Program-made: the position numbers and the translations under genes
Notes under the pieces: model-generated
Told to the model about the DNA's origin: nothing
Databases searched by the model: none
Seen by the model: only the letters and a program-made list of their open reading frames with translations
Part shown: piece after piece, positions 54,158 through 62,536 of the stretch
Layout: each line of letters starts with the position of its first letter
How positions within the stretch are numbered: the first letter of the stretch is position 1
DNA from: Faecalibacterium prausnitzii
GTDB taxonomy: Bacteria > Bacillota > Clostridia > Oscillospirales > Ruminococcaceae
DNA: 64,000 nucleotides
NCBI RefSeq assembly: GCF_003324185.1
Contig: NZ_PXUP01000004.1
Coordinates: 1 to 64,000, forward strand
Reading direction: 5' to 3'

Positions 54158-55042
54158 CTATTTCTTTATTACACGCTTCGCTTTCTCCAACAAAATCGTA
54201 GGATTAAACTGATAATACAGCAAATCAATTACTTCAAGACTACCCATTTTATTGAGTGTATGTACACGTCGATAGTTTCTTTTACTATTTATGGTCATGT
54301 CAGAGACGGAATAAGTACCAATTTCTTTTTCCTGCAACGTCTCGCCATCAAAGGAATCTAATTTGCACAAATGTAAATACTCACCATATACTCTGCCGCA
54401 TTCCTGCAAAGCATGATAGATTCCATTATCATATTGAATAAAATTACCAGCCGGTCGCTTATCCACATAGTTTCCCTTAAGTGCAGCAAGTTCTGCCTTC
54501 CATGTATTTGTATCAATTTTGAACAACACATTCTTTTTTTCCGGAAGTTTCTGTCCAACAGCGTACATAATATTGTCCTCTGTCTTAACAAAGACGGTAT
54601 CCACAACCGCAATATCATCATACAGAACAGACTGCAGTTCCCATTTATAAGGGAAATCTACTGCTTTATAAAGTCGCAGCTGATTAGCTTCGCTGGTTTC
54701 CGGCATCATATAAATATCGTTTTTAAATTTAAAAGTATTAGGAAACGACATATGGAATGGTTCATTAATAATTTCTACAAATCCTTTATTATCCTGAAGG
54801 TCAATTACACCGATCGTTCCTTTTTCACCGTTAGCATCATCCATTATTTCTACAAAAATATATTCCCGACCCTTTTCAACAAAAGGAAAGGAATCCGCAT
54901 ACCAACGATGTAATGTTGGCTCCAACACTTCAAACGGCTGAGTATTATCAAAATGTGTAGCCTTATCATTAACATGCCGATAGCCAACTGCATAAGCTCC
55001 TTTATAGAAATTATGCAAAAACTTCTTTATTTTCTTTTTCAT
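54158..55042 (-). CDS. GINT1-like beta-propeller protein
   Basis: A 294-aa protein whose repeat-like segments (YADSFPFVEKGREYIFVEI, FPNTFKFKNDIYMMPETS, NQLRLYKAVDFPYKWE, RPAGNFIQYDNGIYHALQE) match the N-terminal domain of glucosamine inositolphosphorylceramide transferase and related GH43-like five-bladed propellers. In bacteria such domains occur in capsule loci, sometimes fused to formyl or glycosyl transferases. Here it stands alone. The first residues are basic (KKKIKKF). It overlaps the upstream glycosyltransferase gene by 4 nt. Its catalytic role is unclear. Confidence 0.75.
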   Translation of the reverse strand: MKKKIKKFLHNFYKGAYAVGYRHVNDKATHFDNTQPFEVLEPTLHRWYADSFPFVEKGREYIFVEIMDDANGEKGTIGVIDLQDNKGFVEIINEPFHMSFPNTFKFKNDIYMMPETSEANQLRLYKAVDFPYKWELQSVLYDDIAVVDTVFVKTEDNIMYAVGQKLPEKKNVLFKIDTNTWKAELAALKGNYVDKRPAGNFIQYDNGIYHALQECGRVYGEYLHLCKLDSFDGETLQEKEIGTYSVSDMTINSKRNYRRVHTLNKMGSLEVIDLLYYQFNPTILLEKAKRVIKK

Positions 55043-56283
55043 CTTTCCTGCTCCTCCATAAGAATACTATCATACAAGCGATTAACCTGTACAACATATG
55101 TTGCATAACTATAATCCGCACATTTGAAAGAGTCTCTTATGTTTTTTTGGAACCTATCTATAACCGTATCTTCCAATGAAATCCGAATTTTTTGTTTCAG
55201 AGCCTCTACATTACCTGTATCATAAATTAAACCATTTATGCCATCCGTAATAGTTTCCGTAGCGGAAGTACAATCTGTAACAATACACGGCAACCCTGCT
55301 GACAAGGCTTCTGGGATGGTCAATGGTGATCCCTCGTTACAGATAGATGGGAACACCAGAGCTCTGGCTGTCTGATAGTATTTTGTCAGCTGCACACTAT
55401 TAACCCAGCCGACAAACTCTATTTTAGGATATTTCTGCTTTAATGTATCAACCAACGGACCCACTCCCACAACTTGTCCGCGAATGTCGACGTTTTTCTG
55501 TACTTCTGTAATAGCTTTACAAAAATCCTCTACACCCTTTTCTTCTGATACTCTTCCCGCACAAAGATAAATATTGCTACAATGATGATTCATTACCATC
55601 TGATCTGATAAGTCGATGGGATTTCTCAAGTAATGAAATTTTGTCGACTTCAAATATGGCTGTGACAAAGTTAAAATTCTATTAGAGATATATGCAAAAT
55701 GAATGTCCTTAGCGTTTTTTACATATCGATTTTGAACTGACTGTCTCATACAGCGCCAAATTTTTTGAAAATAGGAACGTTTGTCACAATTACAGGATAT
55801 ACATTTCCAACTCAACGGCTCTAAATGACAAAGCTCTTTCTTCTGATAATTAAAAAAGCCTCCATTTGGACATACCGCAAAGTAGTCATGTAATGTAATG
55901 AGAACCGGAAAATGCATATTCTGAGCAACAGCAACAACAGATACTGATAAAGCTTTGCTCCACCCATGGATATGAATAACCGTATGCTTTGGATCTAAAT
56001 CCGATAACAATTTTGCGAATTCTGTTTTTGCCTGTCCATTCCAAATGCCATACAGACTTGCTTTAATTTTATTTTTATTACTAGCAATGTGTGGTGTATC
56101 AATGCAAACCACCTTGATAGCTTCGTTAGATTGCAGACATTCATCAACTTCTGCATTTGCGGCAAAATAAATCACTTTATTATCTGGATTCTTTGCCAAT
56201 TCAACTGCGCTTTGAATAGCAATTTTTGCAGCACCTCCGCTGATAACTGCCTTGTCATAAACCATTACAATTGTTTTTTTCAT
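55039..56283 (-). CDS. Glycosyltransferase family 4 protein
   Basis: A 414-aa GT4 enzyme. The C-terminal lobe carries IYLCAGRVSEEKGVEDFCKAI and the donor site FPSICNEGSPLTIPEALSAGLPCIVTD (spanning about 326-352) with the EX7E-type acidic residues. The N-lobe contains VIHIHGWSKALSV and a cysteine-rich stretch CISCNCDKRSYF, typical of a subgroup in capsule loci. It probably acts on the lipid-linked intermediate at the membrane. Confidence 0.9.
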   Translation of the reverse strand: MKKTIVMVYDKAVISGGAAKIAIQSAVELAKNPDNKVIYFAANAEVDECLQSNEAIKVVCIDTPHIASNKNKIKASLYGIWNGQAKTEFAKLLSDLDPKHTVIHIHGWSKALSVSVVAVAQNMHFPVLITLHDYFAVCPNGGFFNYQKKELCHLEPLSWKCISCNCDKRSYFQKIWRCMRQSVQNRYVKNAKDIHFAYISNRILTLSQPYLKSTKFHYLRNPIDLSDQMVMNHHCSNIYLCAGRVSEEKGVEDFCKAITEVQKNVDIRGQVVGVGPLVDTLKQKYPKIEFVGWVNSVQLTKYYQTARALVFPSICNEGSPLTIPEALSAGLPCIVTDCTSATETITDGINGLIYDTGNVEALKQKIRISLEDTVIDRFQKNIRDSFKCADYSYATYVVQVNRLYDSILMEEQER

Positions 56284-56299
56284 ATCTTCTCTCGTTGTT

Positions 56300-56863
56300 C
56301 TACAGTTTTTTTATGATACGATATTTCAGCCATTCTGGAATATGATTTTTAACAATGCTCTTTATAGTTTTTTGAGGAATCATCCTTTCAACAAGATCAC
56401 TCTCATTCAAGCTATATTTCATCTTACAGTTAGCATCTGTACTTTTAATAATACTGGAATTGCACGCAACAACGGTTTCATATTGAGATTTCTTCTTTCG
56501 AATTGCTGTGTCTGGAATATCTTCAAATAAATGCTTGCCTTTATCACTATATATCAAAACAGCAGATGCACCATACTTCGCATTAAAGTCAGGATGTGCT
56601 TTTTCAATTCCCCAAAAATCACACAGCAGTATATCTCCTGTGTGACCAGCACCTTTATATTTGCAGTGATAGCATGTATCTCTTAGTGTTTTTCCTTTCA
56701 AAAAAGCAGCATAAAACGGGTCTTCATTGGAATACTTATAATACTTTCTTCCAGTCATATCTTCAAATGCAAAAGTATAATGCTCTCCTTTTTTATGCTT
56801 CACTTTATTTCTGAATGTATAGTTTACAATTTTAGTATTATATTTTTTTTTCAAGCCAATCAA
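56300..56863 (-). CDS. C-terminal part of a frameshifted FrhB-like protein
   Basis: The open frame of 187 codons encodes the second half of an FrhB-like protein: DTCYHCKYKGAGHTGDILLCDFWG corresponds to NCYSCMYAGPNRCGDLTIGDF in the intact paralogue at 49419-50603. Its only upstream start is TTG 56863, without a ribosome site. It overlaps the N-terminal half, and the frames would join as DWLEKKYNTKIVNY if the A9 tract (56843-56851) were A8. It is therefore most likely not a separate gene. Confidence 0.7.
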   Translation of the reverse strand: MIGLKKKYNTKIVNYTFRNKVKHKKGEHYTFAFEDMTGRKYYKYSNEDPFYAAFLKGKTLRDTCYHCKYKGAGHTGDILLCDFWGIEKAHPDFNAKYGASAVLIYSDKGKHLFEDIPDTAIRKKKSQYETVVACNSSIIKSTDANCKMKYSLNESDLVERMIPQKTIKSIVKNHIPEWLKYRIIKKL

Positions 56864-57464
56864 TATATCTTATAAATAGTCCGGGAGCTGGAACACCGTG
56901 GCATGCCACTTCTACAGTATATAAAGAATCGAAACCCTTCCCCAAATAAGATTTAAGTCCTGCTATTTGGCATCCTGTTCCACTATATAAAACAGGCACA
57001 TTATTCTTCAATAAATCTTGTACCTCTTTAAATGTATCTGCTGTGTTCGATTGAATATATTTTGATTTTTGAATGCTGATCAGAGCATCTTTCTGAGTTA
57101 CCTTAATATGTTTTATATGGAAATCCTCATTCCATGTACAACCAAATACAACACCATTTTGAGATAGGATTTGTCCTGCTAGTAGCGCAAACACACCACC
57201 TGATGTACTTTCTATCAAGTTTTCTTTTTTAATATCTGTCGCTGCCCAAACTTCAATTACTTTGTTTTGAGAGTAAGACTTCTTTTTTTCTGGACATACA
57301 GCTACACACAGACCACATGACACACACCCGCCGCCAATCTGAGGAATCAGAAAGCCTCGATCATTTTCGACCATCCGGATACATTTTTTTGGACATTTCT
57401 GATAACAAGCACCACAACCATTGCAGGATTCTTCACTTATATTTTCTAAACTATGCTTCATCAC
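56838..57464 (-). CDS. N-terminal part of a frameshifted FrhB-like 4Fe-4S protein
   Basis: A 208-codon frame with two 4Fe-4S motifs (CNGCGACYQKCP, CVSCGLCVAVCP), STSGGVFALLAGQI, SGTGCQIAGLKSYL and ACHGVPAPGLF, matching the first half of the intact FrhB-like paralogue. It stops right after a run of nine A (56843-56851). Losing one A would continue into the 56300-56863 frame and give a ~395-aa protein of normal length. The cause may be phase variation, transcriptional slippage, mutation or assembly error. Its start overlaps the upstream pyruvyl transferase-like gene by 14 nt. Confidence 0.75.
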   Translation of the reverse strand: MMKHSLENISEESCNGCGACYQKCPKKCIRMVENDRGFLIPQIGGGCVSCGLCVAVCPEKKKSYSQNKVIEVWAATDIKKENLIESTSGGVFALLAGQILSQNGVVFGCTWNEDFHIKHIKVTQKDALISIQKSKYIQSNTADTFKEVQDLLKNNVPVLYSGTGCQIAGLKSYLGKGFDSLYTVEVACHGVPAPGLFIRYIDWLEKKI

Positions 57465-58578
57465 TCACACCTTTTAAGCATGTATTTAACCATTCTCTAG
57501 ACGCAGATGCATTTATTTTCATTCTCCTATGCAAGGCTTCCCAGTTAAAATCATGCTTTTTATCAATATCCTGAATTTCAGACACCATACAATCTTCACA
57601 CCCATATGTTTCCAGTAAAGTGTAAATTCTGGAATTTTGGGATTTAACACTCGCATCATCGAATCTTTTCGTTACATAAAAATCCTTTTTGAAAATAAGC
57701 GAAAAAATGCTGCCATGAAAAGAATCAGTAACTACTGCACATGAATTCTTAACCAGTCCAAGCCATTCACACGGACCAGCATTCTGAATAATTGTGCCGT
57801 TAAATTTATAGTGTTCTTTTTGAGTTGGAACCAAAACAAGTTCACAATTATATTTCTGAGCAACTCTATTTGCGATTTCTTCATAAGATTTCTTGCTTGA
57901 CAAAAAATAAGCAAAAACATATCGCCCATTTATGCGAGGACCAACAGCAAGCTCATTCCATTCCTCATATTCTAATAGAAGCGTTGGATCCACATTCATG
58001 GGCACATTTTTTCCTGTCAATGTTTTGACGATTTTTACGCCTGTCTTTTCACGGACGGAGATCTCAACAAATTTCTCCAGATACTCCCGAATAATTTTCA
58101 TCTTTTTACTAGGAATTTCACTGACACCAAAACTACAGGCATACGCATATCTGCGTTCATTCTCAGACAAAAAGTTGAAATAGTAAACTGGGTTTAGAAG
58201 CATTGGGGACCAAATTTGATCCGATCCGCATATATAAGCATCATATTTTCCTGATAATTCCGTCAATTCATTTGGTTTTGAATATTGTTTGGTTAGATTA
58301 AAGTTTTTACTCAGAAACTGTTCAAAGGCTTTATTCCTTTGGCATAACAATTCTGGCTGTCCCTGTTTTTTGCTCAAATACCCATCAAACTTTTCCTTAA
58401 ACAAAGAAAAAGAATTATGACATTTGATTAGATTCTTCGCTTTTTCTATCGCAGAAGGTTTATAGTTAATATTACTAACATCATATCCTTCTCTCTTTAA
58501 AAAACTCTGTAATGCATAGGCCTGTAGGAGGGTTCCATAATTTCCGTTATACAGCCAGGTCAATATTGCTATTTTCAT
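57451..58578 (-). CDS. Polysaccharide pyruvyl transferase family protein
   Basis: A 375-aa paralogue of 53012-54136: ILTWLYNGNYGTLLQAYALQSFL (residues 4-26), DAYICGSDQIWSPMLL and CAVVTDSFHGSIFSLIFKK are the matching segments. ATG 58578 is used because a conserved family N-terminus begins there; the upstream in-frame start would overlap the previous gene by about 70 nt. The ribosome site is weak, suggesting coupling to the gene 4 bp upstream. It overlaps the split FrhB gene by 14 nt, so the pair is translationally linked. Confidence 0.88.
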   Translation of the reverse strand: MKIAILTWLYNGNYGTLLQAYALQSFLKREGYDVSNINYKPSAIEKAKNLIKCHNSFSLFKEKFDGYLSKKQGQPELLCQRNKAFEQFLSKNFNLTKQYSKPNELTELSGKYDAYICGSDQIWSPMLLNPVYYFNFLSENERRYAYACSFGVSEIPSKKMKIIREYLEKFVEISVREKTGVKIVKTLTGKNVPMNVDPTLLLEYEEWNELAVGPRINGRYVFAYFLSSKKSYEEIANRVAQKYNCELVLVPTQKEHYKFNGTIIQNAGPCEWLGLVKNSCAVVTDSFHGSIFSLIFKKDFYVTKRFDDASVKSQNSRIYTLLETYGCEDCMVSEIQDIDKKHDFNWEALHRRMKINASASREWLNTCLKGVSDEA

Positions 58579-58582
58579 TATT

Positions 58583-59710
58583 TTAATCCATTTCTTTATC
58601 GAATAATTTGCTATGTTCTTCAGAAACCCTTCGCGCATTGAACCTATTATGCACATCTTCCAGACCTTGTGCTATTATCTTTTCCTTTAGATCTTTTTCT
58701 TTATAGATTCGTAGCACAGCTTTACTCGCTCCAGCGGCATCATCCACTTCAACCAGCAGACCGTTTTCTCCATCCTTGATTATATTGGGAATGGCATCCA
58801 CTCTGCTCGCTACAATGGGTTTACCTGCCATCATATATTCAGGAAGTGCTAGTCCGAAGCCCTCCCATCGGCTCAACAAACATGCAACATCAAAAAGCTC
58901 TACATAACTCATTGGGTTATCAACCCAGCCGGTAATATGTAAGCTGTCCGAGAATCCATTGTCTGCCGCATACTTTCTAATATCGGATTCCTGATCTCCG
59001 TTACCGACAATAATAAAGTGTGCATTGGGAACTTTTTCCTTCACCTGTTTTGCCATCTTAACAAAGACATCCGGTGCCTTTTGAGGACTTATTCGTCCAA
59101 CCATACCAACAACAAATGCGTTTTCTGGAATGTTCAGGTCTCCCCTTTTAACTGTACCATGCACACCATTTTCATAGGCCTCGATATCCACACCGTTAAA
59201 GATAACTTGCAGCTTTTCCTCTCTGCAAATCTTTTTATCCAATGCAGACTGCTTTTCCGCTTCTGAAATGCAGATAATCTTATCACAGAATGGAGCGGCA
59301 ATCTTTTCAATAGCTGTGTACATTGCCTTTTTCTTCGCAGAGCATCGCATGTTAAACGCCCATCCATGTGGGTTATATACACAACAATTTTTTATACCGA
59401 TATCAGCAACACGAGCAATGGCTCCAGCTTTACTAGAGTGAGCATAAACAATATCAGGGTTATACTTCTTTATCAGTGCTCTTACCTCTTTTATGGCCTT
59501 TAAGTCAGTCCTTCTAATAGCTCTGGTCATCTCAATTTGTTCAAAAGAATCAAGCAGTCCTTTGTAATCTTCCTCATGGAAATCCTGTGAGCAAACTAGT
59601 ATATTCTCGAACTTTTCTTTATCCAAATACTTGAGAAGCATTCGGATGTAACGGTCCACGCCGCCTGCAGCCTGCGCCACATGCAGTATTCTGATTTTAT
59701 TCTTCCTCAT
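58583..59710 (-). CDS. Glycosyltransferase family 4 protein
   Basis: A 375-aa GT4 enzyme. It begins with IRILHVAQAAGGVDRYI, the acceptor-lobe motif of EpsF/WbnK-like enzymes. The donor lobe has VGMVGRISPQKAPDVFVKM and LLSRWEGFGLALPEYMMAGKPIVAS (about 276-300) with the EX7E motif. It is the second gene of the cluster and so may add the second sugar to the lipid carrier. AT-rich relative to the gene before it. Confidence 0.92.
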   Translation of the reverse strand: MRKNKIRILHVAQAAGGVDRYIRMLLKYLDKEKFENILVCSQDFHEEDYKGLLDSFEQIEMTRAIRRTDLKAIKEVRALIKKYNPDIVYAHSSKAGAIARVADIGIKNCCVYNPHGWAFNMRCSAKKKAMYTAIEKIAAPFCDKIICISEAEKQSALDKKICREEKLQVIFNGVDIEAYENGVHGTVKRGDLNIPENAFVVGMVGRISPQKAPDVFVKMAKQVKEKVPNAHFIIVGNGDQESDIRKYAADNGFSDSLHITGWVDNPMSYVELFDVACLLSRWEGFGLALPEYMMAGKPIVASRVDAIPNIIKDGENGLLVEVDDAAGASKAVLRIYKEKDLKEKIIAQGLEDVHNRFNARRVSEEHSKLFDKEMD

Positions 59711-59756
59711 CCCTCAAACATTCCTCGTCACTTTTCCACAAGTCTATGTAAGCCTT

Positions 59757-60431
59757 TTACTCCCCACGCCCCAGCAGGCACACCTTAAACGTCTTAAAAA
59801 TAATTTTCCAGTCCACCCAGAAGCTGCGCTCCTTGACATACTTCACATCCAGATCCATCCACTCCTCAAAGGAGAGGTCGTTGCGGTGCGGGGCGATCTG
59901 CCAGTAGCAGCTCAGGCCGGGGGTCACATACAACCGCTGCTTTTCATAGTCGCCGTACTGTTCCACTTCGCGGGGAAGTGCCGGGCGGGGGCCAACGATG
60001 CTCATATCGCCCTTCAGGATGTTCCACAGCTGCGGCAGCTCATCGATACTGGTCTTGCGGATAAATTTACCCACACGGGTAATGCGGGGGTCGTCCTTGA
60101 TCTTGAACACAGGACCATCCATCTCGTTCTGATCCAGCAGATCGTCCAGCTTTGCCTCTGCGTTGGGGCACATGGAGCGGAACTTATAGAACTTAAAGGG
60201 CTTTCCGTTACGTCCGATGCGCTCCTGACTAAAAACAGGCCCTGCGGACGGGTCATCCACCACAATGGCGATGGCCGTAGCCAGCATGACAGGCGACAGC
60301 ACCACCAGTGCCACAGAAGATAAAATAATATCCTGCGTCCGACGCCCAATCCAGTACAGGCGATGGTCGCGCAGATTTTCCTTGCGGTTAACTTCAACTT
60401 CCTTATCGATTCCAACAGTATTCGTAGCCAT
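59757..60431 (-). CDS. Undecaprenyl-phosphate sugar phosphotransferase (initiating enzyme)
   Basis: A 224-aa monotopic phosphoglycosyl transferase. A membrane helix at about 33-56 is followed by [39 protein letters not shown] (catalytic Asp-Glu) and [10 protein letters not shown], ending with TPGLSCYWQ. It would start repeat-unit synthesis and is the first gene of the cluster. GAGGAGAAAA precedes ATG 60431. Unlike the AT-rich interior it is GC-rich, as is glmM at the other end. Confidence 0.94.
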   Translation of the reverse strand: MATNTVGIDKEVEVNRKENLRDHRLYWIGRRTQDIILSSVALVVLSPVMLATAIAIVVDDPSAGPVFSQERIGRNGKPFKFYKFRSMCPNAEAKLDDLLDQNEMDGPVFKIKDDPRITRVGKFIRKTSIDELPQLWNILKGDMSIVGPRPALPREVEQYGDYEKQRLYVTPGLSCYWQIAPHRNDLSFEEWMDLDVKYVKERSFWVDWKIIFKTFKVCLLGRGE

Positions 60432-60722
60432 TTTTTCTCCTCACATAAATCCTTGTCTATGCACTTCTTATCGTCATTCGTTTTATCGCAATTTTCAGAA
60501 ATAGTGCCCTATCAACACGGCATATTTGCGATATGCAGTTTGCGGATGCTGCTTGCGCCTTAAAAACACAAACTGCTATAAAGTAATCCCTTTAACTCAC
60601 ACCGTTCCCGCAAGCACCTTCCTTTTAGATAACCGTTCCTCTTTTCCTAAAACCGGCAGACCGTTATTCCTGATCTCCGGGTAAGCAAAAGCCCTCGGAC
60701 GACAGCTTCGCCCAAGGTCATT
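60432..60722 (-). promoter_or_regulatory. Upstream leader region of the polysaccharide cluster
   Basis: This ~290-nt region has no convincing gene. GCAGTTTG (60535-60542) and CAAACTGC (60569-60576) form an 8-bp hairpin in the probable leader RNA. Around 60689-60718 a weak G-U-containing hairpin with a T-rich 3' side may be a terminator for the small gene upstream. I found no promoter with good -35 and -10 boxes. Confidence 0.35.
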
Positions 60723-60962
60723 TCAACTGCAATGTGGCCGTAATGAAAGCCAGAACGTCATGCTGCAGCTCAAGCGCCGCATGCACATTGCTTCCAGTAT
60801 GCAATATTTCACATTTTTGTAGAACCTCAACAAGCCCACTTCATTTTCACCTTTGCGCATCACGCCAGCAAGGGAAACAGCAGTGGGCTTTTTATTTTGG
60901 TCTATCATTCGGGTTTCCTTATGATCTATCACATGATTATTCGCAAACAGACATAAGCCCAC
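60723..60962 (-). CDS. Possible small protein, unknown function
   Basis: A 79-codon frame starting at GTG 60962 with an excellent AAGGAGG eight bases upstream. The product begins MGLCLFANNHVIDHKETRM and contains several Cys and Met and a basic middle. I recognise no family. The strong ribosome site is the main support. It might instead be a remnant at the edge of the mobile region. Confidence 0.35.
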   Translation of the reverse strand: MGLCLFANNHVIDHKETRMIDQNKKPTAVSLAGVMRKGENEVGLLRFYKNVKYCILEAMCMRRLSCSMTFWLSLRPHCS

Positions 60963-61520
60963 AGGATTCACCTCCTTACCGCAATCAAGGCGTATCCTTC
61001 CATCTCAAAACGGAAGATACCAGTTCTTCTACGTGGCCGTCTGAATTCTTTTATTATTCTATCATGGTTATATCTGGGAATCAATAGAAATCCGAGGAAA
61101 TGTATCCATCCATGTTTTAGAAAAAAATGCGATTCAGCCAGAACTTTTTTGCACATTGCCCAGTTTCGCATGAAAGCTCCAGATGAAATCATCGATGGAC
61201 AAAATGTGTGGTCATATAGTTGTCCAAGGCGCTGGAGAGTGCAGTCAGGTGTGATAGCCGCTCCGATGTAATGACAGCCGTTAAATAGAACGCGCCCCTC
61301 GCGCGGAAAAGCCAGTTCATGCCGTCACATCAGTCAGGAGTTCTGACGAGGTATATCGCACAGTACTACACAATTTTTATCCTCTCCCCTGCTGCCCCTA
61401 TTTATATATAGGTACAATCAGCATCCCGTCACTGCAGCTACCACCCGCTCTAAATCGGGCTATTTGTTCGCGCAAAAAAGCCCCTGCCGATCACATTTCT
61501 GTGAAAGACAGAGGCCGATT
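60963..61520. other. Gap without supported genes
   Basis: About 560 bases between the small frame and the ribbon-helix-helix gene. A minus-strand frame at 60968-61192 lacks a ribosome site and family likeness. The only clear signal is the terminator at 61474-61515. Confidence 0.5.
61474..61515 (-). terminator. Terminator after the ribbon-helix-helix gene
   Basis: GCCCCTGCC (61480-61488) pairs with GACAGAGGC (61507-61515) using two G-U pairs in the minus-strand RNA, followed by T6. It begins just before the gene's stop codon. Confidence 0.65.
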
Positions 61521-61931
61521 TTACAGCAATGAATCCGTCATCGTCTGATAAACGCTGTCCGCATTTTGCTCTACGCTCTCATTTATAATCTGCACCAGCA
61601 TCTCCGAAAGCGCAGTTCGTTCGCCCGGAGCGGTGTTCAGCACGATATCCTGCAGAATGTCCCGCAAGATTTTTTCCCGGTCTGGGGAGATAAGACAACT
61701 CCGCTGTTCTAAGGAAAGGGAGCCCGTCTCCGGGTTTTTAATCACCCCGCCCCCTGTTGCGCCGGTTCTTGCGTAGAGGGTCTGCAAAACATACCCCTGC
61801 ACACTCATGTTTTCGGCTGCAGCAGACTGGCGGATTATTGCCCCCATCTCCTTGGAGGGTCGAATCATGATGTTGTCCTGGCGCCGATTATATTCTATAT
61901 TTGCCCTGCTGTGCGCTTCTTTTGTTGCCAT
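61521..61931 (-). CDS. Ribbon-helix-helix-type regulator
   Basis: A 136-aa protein. Residues ~10-50 (RRQDNIMIRPSKEMGAIIRQ, AAENMSVQGYVLQTL) match a ribbon-helix-helix DNA-binding fold as in Arc/CopG/MobC-like proteins. The C-terminal half is helical without a known domain. AGGTG lies 5 nt before ATG 61931, preferred to a start ten codons earlier. Three copies of a palindrome in the upstream gap are probable operators, so it likely represses itself and the divergent gene at 62127. Confidence 0.75.
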   Translation of the reverse strand: MATKEAHSRANIEYNRRQDNIMIRPSKEMGAIIRQSAAAENMSVQGYVLQTLYARTGATGGGVIKNPETGSLSLEQRSCLISPDREKILRDILQDIVLNTAPGERTALSEMLVQIINESVEQNADSVYQTMTDSLL

Positions 61932-61960
61932 AAATACACCTATTATAGTAAATTTTTGCA

Positions 61961-62056
61961 ATACCAGTTAATTGGTATCATTGTACATTTTCCGCAGAGA
62001 TAAACCAGTTAACGTTGTTTATTATGTCAATAGACGCAAGTCCAGTTAACTGGTAT
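61961..62056. promoter_or_regulatory. Three copies of an ACCAGTTAACTGGT-like operator
   Basis: Site 1 is ATACCAGTTAATTGGTAT (61961-61978). Site 2 is ACCAGTTAACGTTG (62004-62017), half-conserved. Site 3 is TCCAGTTAACTGGTAT (62041-62056), with a perfect 12-bp palindrome. Centres are about 41 and 37 bp apart, near whole turns of DNA. A TATAAT-like -10 for the regulator gene (61943-61948) lies next to site 1. Confidence 0.7.
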
Positions 62057-62126
62057 ACTCATGCCATCGGGAACACCGGTTCTCACATCCGACCATTCAC
62101 CCAACGATTTGAAGAGAGGTACACGC

Positions 62127-62402
62127 ATGAGTATCAACGTTTTACTGACCCTTGTCGAGCAGTACAAGGAGGCCGCCCAACTGATCGAGGCCGCACAGGC
62201 TGAACAGGAGCAGCTGAAGATCCAGATCCGCGAGGCACTGGCTGAGCGCTCCACCAACTATCTGGAAGTAGGCTGCCATAAAGTCCGCCTGTCTGATTTC
62301 TCCAGCACCCGACTGGACAGCAAAGCCATCAAGGCCGTAGCGCCCGACCTGTACGACCAGTACAGCAAAACGGTCACCGGCACCCGCCTGAGCATCACCT
62401 GA
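62127..62402 (+). CDS. Small phage-recombination-associated-like protein
   Basis: A 91-aa protein with an N-terminal helix and coiled coil (VEQYKEAAQLIEAAQAEQEQ) and a C-terminal segment FSSTRLDSKAIKAVAPDLY then DQYSKTVTGTRLSI. The last part resembles tails of small phage proteins encoded beside recombination nucleases (pattern F-D-x-K-x-x-K-x-x-x-P-x-L-Y). GAGAGGT precedes ATG 62127. It is under the triple operator and probably repressed by the divergent regulator. Function unknown. Confidence 0.65.
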   Translation: MSINVLLTLVEQYKEAAQLIEAAQAEQEQLKIQIREALAERSTNYLEVGCHKVRLSDFSSTRLDSKAIKAVAPDLYDQYSKTVTGTRLSIT

Positions 62403-62536
62403 AAAAGAAAAGCCCCATACAGCGCTCCCTGACCAAAGTTTGCGTTGTATAGAGCTGCCGTACACCCGCTGGGGCGGGCTACACCAATATTATACCTGTC
62501 CCGGCCTTTTTTATCAAGAGAAAGGTTCGAAAAATC

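Noticed and set aside
60968-61192. A 74-codon minus-strand frame
   Set aside because: No ribosome site at its start and no recognisable domain; it overlaps the ribosome site of the better-supported small frame at 60723-60962.
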